The notes below the pieces were generated by a model, which was not told where the DNA came from, made no database searches, and worked only from the letters and a program-made list of their open reading frames with translations. This document shows, piece by piece, positions 56,866-64,000 of a DNA stretch of 64,000 nucleotides. Position numbers and translations under genes: made by a program. The stretch is from an uncultured beta proteobacterium. Its GTDB lineage: Bacteria; Pseudomonadota; Gammaproteobacteria; Burkholderiales; Burkholderiaceae. Position 1 is the first letter of the stretch. Every line of letters starts with the position of its first letter. The stretch lies in contig CAIQHU010000071.1 of the NCBI GenBank assembly GCA_903871735.1, positions 1 to 64,000 of the forward strand. Direction: 5' to 3'.

Positions 56866-58119
56866 ATGATATTTACTTCTATTTTCCTCGCTTTTTTGGT
56901 CCTTGGACTTTTTACCCAATTTTACTTAGCGCAGCGCCAAGTGCAATCGGCCCTGAAGCATCGTCATGCCGTGCCAAAGGGCTTTGAACTTCTTGTTTCC
57001 TTGGAGAGTCATCAAAAGGCCGCGGACTATACCGTAGCCAAATTACGCTTTGGCTTACTGGAAAATATTGTCTCTAAAGTTTTACTGATCGCCCTCACAG
57101 TTTTGGGACTGATTTATTTTATTCACTTGGAACTTTTAGCGTATTTTGCACCCGGCGTATGGCAACAAATTGCCCTACTTCTTGGCTTGAGTATCCTAAC
57201 AAGTATTCTTGATCTCCCCTTTTCTTGGTACAAACAATTCCGACTCGAGGAGCAGTTTGGTTTTAACCGAATGTCCCAAAAAATATTTTGGATTGATTTT
57301 TTCAAAGGAACTCTTCTCAGCCTAGCAATCGGTATTCCACTCTTATGGGTTGTCTTTACCCTAATGGCCAAAGCCGGAACATATTGGTGGTTTTTTGCAT
57401 GGATCTTTTTGATCGGATTTATCCTCATCGCGACCTGGATCGTCCCAATCTGGATTGCACCGCTATTTAACAAGTTCAAACCCCTTGAAGATGGTAACCT
57501 CAAAACCTCGATCCAGGCCTTACTCGATCGTTGTGGCTTTGTTAGCAAAGGCCTCTTTGTCATGGATGGTAGTAAGCGCAGTGCCCATGGCAATGCCTAC
57601 TTTACCGGTATTGGGAAAAATAAACGGATTGTGTTTTTTGATACCTTAATTGAAAAGTTAAGCTCCCTAGAAATTGAAGCAGTTCTGGCGCACGAATTAG
57701 GTCACTTCAAAAAAAATCATATTCGCAAACGAATGATCATGACTTTTCTAATGAGTCTTGCTGGCTTGGCACTTTTAGGCTGGCTTTCTGAACAGATCTG
57801 GTTTTATGAAAGTCTGGGCGTAACGCCTGCTATGGATGGCAATAATGCCGGCTTAGCACTCGCACTCTTCTCTCTAGTCATCCCGACCTTTACGTATTTC
57901 ATTACCCCCATAGGTAGCCTCTTATCGCGCCAACATGAATTCGAGGCCGATGCCTTTGCAGCACAAACAACCCATCCTAAACACCTCATATCCGCCCTCA
58001 TTAAGCTCTACCAAGACAATGCCGCCACCTTAACACCCGATACCTGGTACTCAGCGTTTTACGACTCTCACCCCCCAGCACCCATTCGGATTGCTCATCT
58101 CAATCGGCTCGCGACATAA
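56866..58119 (+). CDS. M48-family membrane metallopeptidase, Ste24/CAAX-protease-like
   Basis: 417 residues. Several hydrophobic helices (about 5-22, 66-88, 100-120, 148-167, 176-199, 287-305, 325-343) surround the zinc motif [13 protein letters not shown] (HExxH at 276-280), with the third ligand likely in HEFEADAFA (about 365). It belongs with membrane proteases that clear misfolded membrane proteins in bacteria. It is followed by rsgA on the same strand, 23 bp away. Confidence 0.88.
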   Translation: MIFTSIFLAFLVLGLFTQFYLAQRQVQSALKHRHAVPKGFELLVSLESHQKAADYTVAKLRFGLLENIVSKVLLIALTVLGLIYFIHLELLAYFAPGVWQQIALLLGLSILTSILDLPFSWYKQFRLEEQFGFNRMSQKIFWIDFFKGTLLSLAIGIPLLWVVFTLMAKAGTYWWFFAWIFLIGFILIATWIVPIWIAPLFNKFKPLEDGNLKTSIQALLDRCGFVSKGLFVMDGSKRSAHGNAYFTGIGKNKRIVFFDTLIEKLSSLEIEAVLAHELGHFKKNHIRKRMIMTFLMSLAGLALLGWLSEQIWFYESLGVTPAMDGNNAGLALALFSLVIPTFTYFITPIGSLLSRQHEFEADAFAAQTTHPKHLISALIKLYQDNAATLTPDTWYSAFYDSHPPAPIRIAHLNRLAT

Positions 58120-58142
58120 TGGTCTTATGCTAGGACATCTCC

Positions 58143-59111
58143 TTGGCTAAGACCTGCTTCAAAGCCCTTTTGGTAGCATCATATGGCAGAAACTATTTAG
58201 CAAAACCAATCCATCAACTAGATGCGAATCTCCCAGAGTATGTCGAGGTTATCTCTAGGGGAAGAAAAAAAGAAGCTGCCGTCGGTGATGAGCTCCTACT
58301 CGAATCAACATCCAATCATCAAGCAGTGATTCAAGCTATACAGCCAAGAAAAAATCTGTTGTTTCGTTCGGATGCATTTCGCTCAAAATCAATCGCTGCG
58401 AATGTCGATCAAATATTACTCGTTTTAGCGACCGAACCAGCTTTTTCACCTGACTTACTTGGCCGCGCAGCGATTGTGGCCGCGCACGCAAACATCGAAC
58501 TGCGGATTCTACTCAATAAAGTCGACCTGCATGATTCTCTAGAAAAAGCCCGAACTCTGCTTGCGCCCTATCGAACATTACAAATTCCCATTCATGAAAT
58601 ATCCGCAAAATATGATATCCATGGAGCTCAAAGTCTAGCGAGTCTGCAGCCCCTATTAGCTGGCAAAGTGTCGGTTCTAGTTGGTCAGTCTGGAATGGGT
58701 AAATCAACCCTCCTCAATTATTGGGTCCCAAATGCTAGCGCTCAAACACGTGAGCATTCCACCAAGCTTGACACTGGCAAACACACTACGACAGCCTGCA
58801 AGTATTACAGCCTACCGCAAGCTTGGGGGGAGTTAAATAACCAATGTGGCGCCCTGATCGATTCACCTGGTTTTCAAGAGTTTGGCTTAGCGCATCTCTC
58901 AGAAAGCGAATTACAACATGCCTTTACGGAATTTGCCCCATTTTTAGGCAATTGCAGATTTAATAATTGTAGTCACGCTCATGAGCCAGGCTGCGCAGTC
59001 CAAGAGGGTGTAAAGCTTGGTGCTATTTCGCCCCTACGCTTGCAGTTATTTTCGCAACTCGTCCACGAAAGCCGGAATGCGACGCAACAAGTTTTAGAAA
59101 GATCCAGTTAG
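58143..59111 (+). CDS. rsgA: Ribosome small-subunit GTPase RsgA
   Basis: 322 residues from TTG (58143), with AGGA about 10 nt upstream. It monitors late 30S maturation. The circularly permuted order is characteristic: OB-fold, then G4 LLNKVDL (about 120), G5, G1 VGQSGMGKSTLLN (about 178-190), and G3 DSPGFQEF, followed by a zinc-knuckle CRFNNCSHAHEPGC at the C-terminus. It overlaps the 3' end of the CobD-like gene on the other strand by 4 bp. Confidence 0.93.
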   Translation: MAKTCFKALLVASYGRNYLAKPIHQLDANLPEYVEVISRGRKKEAAVGDELLLESTSNHQAVIQAIQPRKNLLFRSDAFRSKSIAANVDQILLVLATEPAFSPDLLGRAAIVAAHANIELRILLNKVDLHDSLEKARTLLAPYRTLQIPIHEISAKYDIHGAQSLASLQPLLAGKVSVLVGQSGMGKSTLLNYWVPNASAQTREHSTKLDTGKHTTTACKYYSLPQAWGELNNQCGALIDSPGFQEFGLAHLSESELQHAFTEFAPFLGNCRFNNCSHAHEPGCAVQEGVKLGAISPLRLQLFSQLVHESRNATQQVLERSS

Positions 59112-60061
59112 ATCGGCCCAATCCATACTGCAATTGTTAGCATTGCTAAAAGAATCATCCATAAAACAACTGCCCGCCAAACTAAAGATGCGCCAGCATC
59201 AAGGTGCGCAGCTAAGGGCAGCATACCAAATTCATGAACCGGCTGCTCACCTTGCTCAGCCATCCGAATAGCTTCTGCACTATCAACCTCTGGAAGTGGC
59301 TCACCGAGCTGAACGCCTAAAGCACCGCCACCAGTGCCAATTAAAATAGCCTCCGATTGGGTCACCCATTTTTTTTGATGAAAACGCCAAGCGTACGCAG
59401 CCTGCTCAAAATTCCCAACAATCGTAAATCCAGTCGCGGTTAAGCGCGTCGGAAGCCAGTCGATTACTTCACGAAAATTTTTGATCAAAGCAATTAAGGC
59501 AGGGCTAGCAGCACCAAAACGCCAGTGCTCTTCAGCCAAAATAGTGAGCCGATAAAGTATGACTCCAGCAGGGCCAATGGGCAATAGAAACCAAAAAAAT
59601 ACCCCAAAAACATGTTTATGAACCGCTAGAATAGCCCGCTCTAAGGTATGACGAACCACCTCCGTCTCCGACATGTTTTCAGTTACCAAACTGGGCCCTG
59701 CCCAATTGGCTAATTCTTGTCGAGCCGTATCTAACTGCCGCTCTCTAAGCGCTTCTTGAATCAACGTGAAAGGATGGCTAAATTGTCGAAAACCCATACA
59801 AAAATAGACAATCACGATATTCCACCCCAAAGCGAAAAGAGGGTAGTGGTAGATCAGCCATAAATGCACTAAAAAAACGAGGAACACCGGTGGAAATAAA
59901 AGGACAAATAAGGAAATCTTTGCCGAAGTCGGCTCACCTGTATCGCAATAATTAGGAATCACGAAGACCCATTGCCTAAAAACGCGACCAATCCAATGAT
60001 CTCGTCCTACTGGGCGATACTGCTCTGCAAAGAGTGCGAATAGTACAGAAAAAAAGGTCAT
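59108..60061 (-). CDS. CobD/CbiB-family membrane protein (AmpE-like)
   Basis: 317 residues with several hydrophobic helices, the first from MTFFSVLFALFAEQYRPV. The architecture and landmarks LERAILAVHKHVFGVFFWFLLPIGPAGVILYRL and VIDWLPTRLTATGF match the CobD/CbiB family, which in cobalamin synthesis adds aminopropanol, but many Burkholderiales carry this isolated copy with no cobalamin genes around. None is seen here, so a cobalamin role is doubtful; AmpE-like function is equally possible. It follows the Nudix gene by 6 bp. Confidence 0.75.
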   Translation of the reverse strand: MTFFSVLFALFAEQYRPVGRDHWIGRVFRQWVFVIPNYCDTGEPTSAKISLFVLLFPPVFLVFLVHLWLIYHYPLFALGWNIVIVYFCMGFRQFSHPFTLIQEALRERQLDTARQELANWAGPSLVTENMSETEVVRHTLERAILAVHKHVFGVFFWFLLPIGPAGVILYRLTILAEEHWRFGAASPALIALIKNFREVIDWLPTRLTATGFTIVGNFEQAAYAWRFHQKKWVTQSEAILIGTGGGALGVQLGEPLPEVDSAEAIRMAEQGEQPVHEFGMLPLAAHLDAGASLVWRAVVLWMILLAMLTIAVWIGPI

Positions 60062-60067
60062 GTAGTC

Positions 60068-60751
60068 CTAGGCATTCAAGAAATGATACAAATTACGCAA
60101 CATCCCAGCAGTTGCTCCCCAAATAAAACGATCTTCATAAGGCATCGCATAAAAACGCCGACGCCCCCTTGGTCCATCCCACTCACGCACCTGATGATTG
60201 GCAGGATTCATCAAAAAATCTAAGGGTACTTCAAAAATACTATCGACCTCTTCGGCATCCGCTTTTAATTGCTGCTGTAAAGAAACTAAAGCAACTACCG
60301 GCGTGACTTGATATCCAGTCACTGTAAAGTAATCCGGCAAATGCCCTAAAGGCTCTATGCAAGAAGAGGCTAGCCCGATCTCCTCTTCTGCCTCACGCAT
60401 CGCCGTGGCCAAGGCGTCCTGATCCGCATCCTCCTTGCGACCACCTGGAAAACTAATCTGCCCAGCATGATCCTTTAAATGGGCCGCTCGCTGCGTTAAT
60501 AAGACACTCAATTGATCCTTATTTTGAATCAGCGGAATTAATACGGCAGCAATTTTTCGTTTGCTTGGGTCTTGATAAGCAACTGATTGAATCGTCTCAT
60601 CCGTCAGTTCGGGAGTCCATACTTTTTGCTGTGTAAAGCGCATTCTTAATGCCTGCGAATGCAACTGCTCTTTGCACACCGCAGGCGTAGTCATGGCCGC
60701 TATCGAAATAGCAGCCAAACGGGGATCAGATTGTGGCAACCGAGCAGTCAT
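60068..60751 (-). CDS. Nudix hydrolase, probable CoA pyrophosphatase
   Basis: 227 residues. The Nudix box runs over ISFPGGRKEDADQDALATAMREAEEEIGL (about 97-125, in part: GGRKEDADQ and AMREAEEEIGL), with Glu-rich metal ligands. The preceding LLTQRAAHLKDHAGQISFPGG is the UPF0035/CoAse pattern that marks NudL-type enzymes cleaving CoA to phosphopantetheine and 3',5'-ADP. It is upstream of the CobD-like gene on the same strand. Confidence 0.85.
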   Translation of the reverse strand: MTARLPQSDPRLAAISIAAMTTPAVCKEQLHSQALRMRFTQQKVWTPELTDETIQSVAYQDPSKRKIAAVLIPLIQNKDQLSVLLTQRAAHLKDHAGQISFPGGRKEDADQDALATAMREAEEEIGLASSCIEPLGHLPDYFTVTGYQVTPVVALVSLQQQLKADAEEVDSIFEVPLDFLMNPANHQVREWDGPRGRRRFYAMPYEDRFIWGATAGMLRNLYHFLNA

Positions 60752-60841
60752 TATGTGATTATAAGTAATCTTATAGGCATTTATTATTTCAAGGCTGAGT
60801 CCGTAAATAACAAACTAGGCATTGGGAAGAAAAAACGACCC

Positions 60842-60880
60842 TAAAAACACTAAAGGCAGCTTGCGCTGCCTTTACGAGTC
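60842..60880 (-). terminator. Intrinsic terminator of the rpsP-rimM-trmD-rplS operon
   Basis: The minus strand forms a 9-bp stem AAAGGCAGC/GCTGCCTTT around the 4-nt loop GCAA (60852-60873), followed by AGTGTTTTTAGG. It lies about 25 bp after the rplS stop. Confidence 0.8.
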
Positions 60881-60895
60881 GCATAGCGTATTTAA

Positions 60896-61294
60896 TTACT
60901 CTGCAGAAATAGCCGCTTTAGCTGTTTTCGTACGAGAAACTAATTTTTCTTTAATCCGCGCAGACTTGCCTGAACGCTCGCGCAAGTAATACAACTTGGC
61001 ACGACGAACATCACCCCGACGCTTCACTTCAATACTGGCAATGAGTGGCGAATACGTTTGAAAAGTTCTCTCAACGCCCTCTCCAGAAGATATTTTGCGA
61101 ACAATAAAACTGGAGTTTAAACCGCGATTACGCTTGGCAATCACTACACCTTCAAAGGCTTGCACCCGCTTACGTGTTCCTTCAACAACGTTTACATTGA
61201 CCACTAATGTGTCGCCAGGTGCAAACGCGGGGATTACTCTACTACTTGTTAAACGAGCAATTTCTTCTTGCTCTATCTTCTCAATTAAATTCAT
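60896..61294 (-). CDS. rplS: 50S ribosomal protein L19
   Basis: 132 residues, with a strong AGGAGT about 6 nt before the ATG. Landmarks are [32 protein letters not shown] and the end [18 protein letters not shown]. The short Ala/Thr-rich tail TAKAAISAE is a small extension. It closes the operon, separated from trmD by about 200 bp, in which no gene is seen. Confidence 0.97.
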   Translation of the reverse strand: MNLIEKIEQEEIARLTSSRVIPAFAPGDTLVVNVNVVEGTRKRVQAFEGVVIAKRNRGLNSSFIVRKISSGEGVERTFQTYSPLIASIEVKRRGDVRRAKLYYLRERSGKSARIKEKLVSRTKTAKAAISAE

Positions 61295-61493
61295 GATGAC
61301 TCCTTATGCATCGTTTCGGCGTTGTATTCCCAAGAATGACTAGTTCTAAAACAACCACATCTTCGAACTCATTGACATCCAATTAGTACATCCGAATATT
61401 GCTTTTTACAAAACACGATTCGCTAATTCAATATCGGAAGGTCAATATCTTAGGGACCCGAAAGAGGATACGTTAAAAAAATTAAGATCTTGA

Positions 61494-62273
61494 TCAACCT
61501 TTATCGACATCATTGACTAACTGTGCCAAAAAAAGTTCATCTTGATTACTTAACAAACCATGACTTCTAGCAGAAATAATTAAATCTGGTCGAAGCCTTT
61601 GGGTCGCCTTTAATGCTTCAAAACGACGCCAACTTTCTATTTTCGCATGATGTCCGGATAAAAGCACGCTCGGTACCAAAAAATTTTCATAATTTTCCGG
61701 CCGGGTATAGTGCGGATGGTCTAAAACACCCTTCATAAAGCTATCCTGCGTCGCGGAGAGTTCGTCGCCTAAAACACCAGGTAGTAAACGAACAACCGCA
61801 TCAATCACGGCCATTGCCGCAAATTCCCCCCCAGAAATAACAAAATCACCCAAGCTAAGCTGATAATCGACCTGGCGATCGATAAAGCGCTGGTCAACGG
61901 CTTCATACCGGCCACAAACAAGAGTTATTTGCCGTAAATTAGCCAACTCATTGGCTATGCCTTGGTTAAAAACGCGCCCCTGTGGGGAAAGTAATATAAC
62001 CGGGCCAGGCTCATGAGTATTTGTCTCAGAAGATGTTTGAAGGCTTATCTTGGATGCTTGTAAAGCTGCCTCTAAAGGGCCTGTCATCATCACCATGCCC
62101 GGGCCACCACCATAAGCCCGGTCATCTACAGTCCGGCGAAGATCTTGCGTAAAATCGCGCGGGTTCCATAAGTGCAACGACACAACACCCTCTTCAAATG
62201 CGCGACCAACTACCCCATGCTCGGTAACACAAGCCATCATTTCAGGAAAAATACTCAGCACATCAAATCGCAT
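61494..62273 (-). CDS. trmD: tRNA (guanine37-N1)-methyltransferase
   Basis: 259 residues. The SPOUT-class knot is visible in [18 protein letters not shown] and [16 protein letters not shown], then the [22 protein letters not shown] motif, ending before the helical C-terminal domain with [10 protein letters not shown]. It prevents +1 frameshifting on CCN codons. It is coupled to rimM in the usual order, with 44 bp between them. Confidence 0.96.
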   Translation of the reverse strand: MRFDVLSIFPEMMACVTEHGVVGRAFEEGVVSLHLWNPRDFTQDLRRTVDDRAYGGGPGMVMMTGPLEAALQASKISLQTSSETNTHEPGPVILLSPQGRVFNQGIANELANLRQITLVCGRYEAVDQRFIDRQVDYQLSLGDFVISGGEFAAMAVIDAVVRLLPGVLGDELSATQDSFMKGVLDHPHYTRPENYENFLVPSVLLSGHHAKIESWRRFEALKATQRLRPDLIISARSHGLLSNQDELFLAQLVNDVDKG

Positions 62274-62317
62274 CAGATGTTGCCCTTTATTTTGTGGCTA
62301 ACTTTGGATACCCAAAA

Positions 62318-62869
62318 TCACCAATCGCTTTGCCAATCAACAGTGATTTTTTTGGCCATCGGATCGCTCAAATTAACATCTATGATAAAAGCTTTTACAA
62401 ATGGAATTAATCGTTGTTTTTTTACATCATTCACAACAGATAAAACCGACTGTGCACCGTTATCCATCATTTCAACAACTTGACCAAATGGTTCACCAGC
62501 CTGATTTTCTACTTGCGCACCCAATAAATCAGTCCAATAAAACTCATCTTCGCCAGGTGTTGGAAAATGTTTTCGAGCCATGGCAATGCGCGCAGACTTC
62601 ATGGCCAATGCCTGATCACGATCGGTTAGTCCTACTAATTCTAAAATGACAGAACCACTATGGAATTTGGATAAATACACTTGATAATCTTTGACAGATA
62701 ATGCCAACGATCCGGGAGCAGACTTAATCCATATCTCTTTAGCAGCTAACAGCGCAACGGGATCGGTAGCAAATGGTCGCACTTTGAGGGCTCCCCGAAT
62801 ACCGTACGCCTCGATGATCGTTCCCACTTCTATTAATTCTTGATGTAAAGTCGGCAACTCCACGCTCAT
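62318..62869 (-). CDS. rimM: Ribosome maturation factor RimM
   Basis: 183 residues. It binds S19 and the 30S head during maturation. The N-terminal VGTIIEAYGIRGALKVRPFAT and the PRC-barrel landmarks DEFYWTDLLGAQVEN and LIPFVKAFIIDVNL are typical. No Shine-Dalgarno is evident before its ATG, and a hairpin (62877-62901) sits right upstream, so expression may be set relative to rpsP by that structure. Confidence 0.95.
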   Translation of the reverse strand: MSVELPTLHQELIEVGTIIEAYGIRGALKVRPFATDPVALLAAKEIWIKSAPGSLALSVKDYQVYLSKFHSGSVILELVGLTDRDQALAMKSARIAMARKHFPTPGEDEFYWTDLLGAQVENQAGEPFGQVVEMMDNGAQSVLSVVNDVKKQRLIPFVKAFIIDVNLSDPMAKKITVDWQSDW

Positions 62870-62876
62870 AAGGAGT

Positions 62877-62901
62877 AAACACCCACGTTATATGGGTGTT
62901 T
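62877..62901 (-). promoter_or_regulatory. Hairpin between rpsP and rimM
   Basis: On the minus strand AAACACCC and GGGTGTTT pair (8 bp) around a 9-nt loop, in the 42 bp between the two genes. It ends 7 bp before the rimM start codon and could attenuate or stabilise the transcript between a highly and a weakly expressed gene. The T-tract needed for full termination is absent. Confidence 0.6.
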
Positions 62902-62911
62902 GTAAAAATAA

Positions 62912-63157
62912 TTAACTGGCTTGATGTTGCTTAATCAAGCGCTTAACAGTCGGAGACAACTCAGCCCCAACGCCAGACCAATATGTCAAGCGATCTGCAG
63001 CCACCCGAAAAGCCTGCTCAGTAGAAACTGCGCGAGGATTGTAATAACCTAATCTCTCAACAAAATTGGAGTCGCGACGATTACGCTTGTCAGTAACCAC
63101 AACACTATAAAAAGGACGCTTTTTTGAACCACCACGGGCAAGTCGAATAACGACCAT
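62912..63157 (-). CDS. rpsP: 30S ribosomal protein S16
   Basis: 81 residues from the ATG at 63157 ([18 protein letters not shown]), with AAGGA about 8 nt upstream; an ATG at 63163 is the alternative. The motif [16 protein letters not shown] and the central [10 protein letters not shown] are diagnostic. It is the first gene of the rpsP-rimM-trmD-rplS operon. Confidence 0.97.
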   Translation of the reverse strand: MVVIRLARGGSKKRPFYSVVVTDKRNRRDSNFVERLGYYNPRAVSTEQAFRVAADRLTYWSGVGAELSPTVKRLIKQHQAS

Positions 63158-63347
63158 ATTCATTCCTTACAATCAAATTAAAAAAACAACTAGTCATATT
63201 CAAATTTGTCTTTATCTTTCAGGCAAAACGATGCAGGGCACCGCCCGAATATCGTAATATGCAATACTCAATATACCAAGATCAACGCATTAAAAACAAA
63301 ATTTAGAACATATCCCTGAGAACCGATTATTTTAGCCTAAAACCCCC

Positions 63348-63872
63348 ATGACGACAAATAGATATTCTAAAAAACACCCTTTTTTTCGTATTTTTTATCC
63401 ATTCATCCTCTTATTACCTCTCCTAGGGCTTATTTCATGCTCGAACTTATTACCAGATTGCAATGTTTGCTCTAGCCCCCCATTAGTTGATCTGAACGGT
63501 AAGTGGGAACTGGTTCGCTGGAACTTACCAGCCAATCAATCAGGACCAATTCGCCTTCGAAATATCCCCAGCAACCCAGAGGGTCCAAGCATAGCCATGG
63601 TGTTTGATCCATCTCAAAAAATCCTCAGCGGATTTTCTGGTTGTAATCAGTTCTCATCCAAACTGACCGAGGATAGCAAAGGGGCAATCGTCATCGGCCA
63701 TATTGCCCTTACCCGAAAAATGTGCTCAGAAAGCCAACGAATGGAGTTTGAGCGTGATTTGATGAACATATTGACAGATTACCGGTCGTGGAAACAGCAA
63801 CATCATCAACTACTCCTGATCGCCAGAACTGGCGATGTCCTGCTTTTTGAAAGGCATTCCCCATCTAAATAA
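63348..63872 (+). CDS. META/HslJ-domain lipoprotein
   Basis: 174 residues. The N-terminus is basic, then hydrophobic (FILLLPLLGLISC) with a lipobox ending in Cys31, so export and lipid anchoring are likely. The META domain spans about 50-170: LNGKWELVRWNLP, GFSGCNQFSS (conserved Gly-Cys-Asn) and LTRKMCSESQRMEFERD. HslJ-type proteins are linked to resistance to heat or novobiocin, but their precise role is unknown. It is divergent to rpsP. Confidence 0.85.
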   Translation: MTTNRYSKKHPFFRIFYPFILLLPLLGLISCSNLLPDCNVCSSPPLVDLNGKWELVRWNLPANQSGPIRLRNIPSNPEGPSIAMVFDPSQKILSGFSGCNQFSSKLTEDSKGAIVIGHIALTRKMCSESQRMEFERDLMNILTDYRSWKQQHHQLLLIARTGDVLLFERHSPSK

Positions 63873-64000
63873 TTCAACTCGATCTGATTAATGTACGGCG
63901 CTAAGCCATTTAGCACGAACCGGTTTGTCACAAGTCCATACTAATTAGGAGTTTAAACAAGCGATTCAATTGAGGATTATCATTTCAAGTTATGGCCATT
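63873..64000. other. Window end without a recognised feature
   Basis: The last 128 bp hold no long frame. On the minus strand a short stretch ending at about 63891 (CDKPVRAKWLSAVH then stop) has the look of a protein C-terminus, but a TAA lies about 18 codons upstream, so it may be a remnant or chance. Confidence 0.3.

Noticed and set aside
59108-60061. CobD-like gene as evidence of cobalamin synthesis
   Set aside because: No other cobalamin gene is in the window, and this family occurs alone in many Burkholderiales.

Overview
The window reads as an AT-rich chromosome segment of a betaproteobacterium of the order Burkholderiales, possibly Polynucleobacter-like; no species is assigned. The basis is the gene order plsX-fabH-fabD-fabG-acpP-fabF-degQ-lepA-lepB-rnc-era-recO-pdxJ-acpS-nagZ, an EarP/EF-P pair of the arginine-32 rhamnosylation type, several Bug-family periplasmic binding proteins, and rluC-rne next to moaA-mobA-moeA.

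Region 1 (1-16.7 kb) is accessory and metabolic. It holds four intact Bug solute-binding proteins and two decayed ones, with no TctA/TctB membrane partner in view. Among them are a lipoprotein-type alpha/beta hydrolase, a protein made of three fused RidA domains, two oxidoreductases, a muconate-cycloisomerase-like enolase-superfamily enzyme, two family III CoA-transferases and a CitE-like lyase. I infer a dispensable route for uptake and CoA-dependent breakdown of an organic acid. A stretch of broken genes (about 13.9-14.5 kb), a DUF2177 membrane protein, a winged-helix protein and a MASE1-like membrane protein follow. Two tRNA genes (Cys, Gly) mark the boundary with the core genome.

Region 2 (17-40.9 kb) is housekeeping: pgsA, uvrC (interrupted by one in-frame amber codon), earP-efp, then a long minus-strand run from yceD-rpmF-plsX through fatty-acid synthesis, protease, translation-factor, secretion, RNA-processing and cofactor genes to nagZ. 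maf, an RsmI-like methyltransferase, an S49 peptidase, a HAD phosphatase and rluC complete it. The rpoE/rseAB module that sits between fabF and degQ in many relatives is absent here.

Region 3 (41-51.9 kb) has rne behind a long leader, the molybdenum-cofactor genes moaA-mobA-moeA, a hydroxyacid dehydrogenase, a 7Fe-type ferredoxin, a ferredoxin-NADP reductase, thyA and folA.

Region 4 (52.0-54.0 kb) is a small accessory insertion: an AAA ATPase and a RloB-family protein, an AbiL/RloAB-like candidate phage-defence pair. The rloB frame is cut by one in-frame TGA, and the coding signal clearly resumes after it.

Region 5 (54.2-64 kb) is core again: pmbA, mog, orn, a Ste24-like protease, rsgA, a CobD/CbiB-family protein, a Nudix CoA pyrophosphatase, the rpsP-rimM-trmD-rplS operon and a META-domain lipoprotein.

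The most unusual items are the single-chain triple RidA, the nonsense-interrupted uvrC and rloB, the orphan Bug cluster with its CoA-transferase/lyase genes, and a 14-bp repeat array plus inverted repeat upstream of the first Bug gene. No CRISPR array, rRNA or intact insertion sequence was seen.
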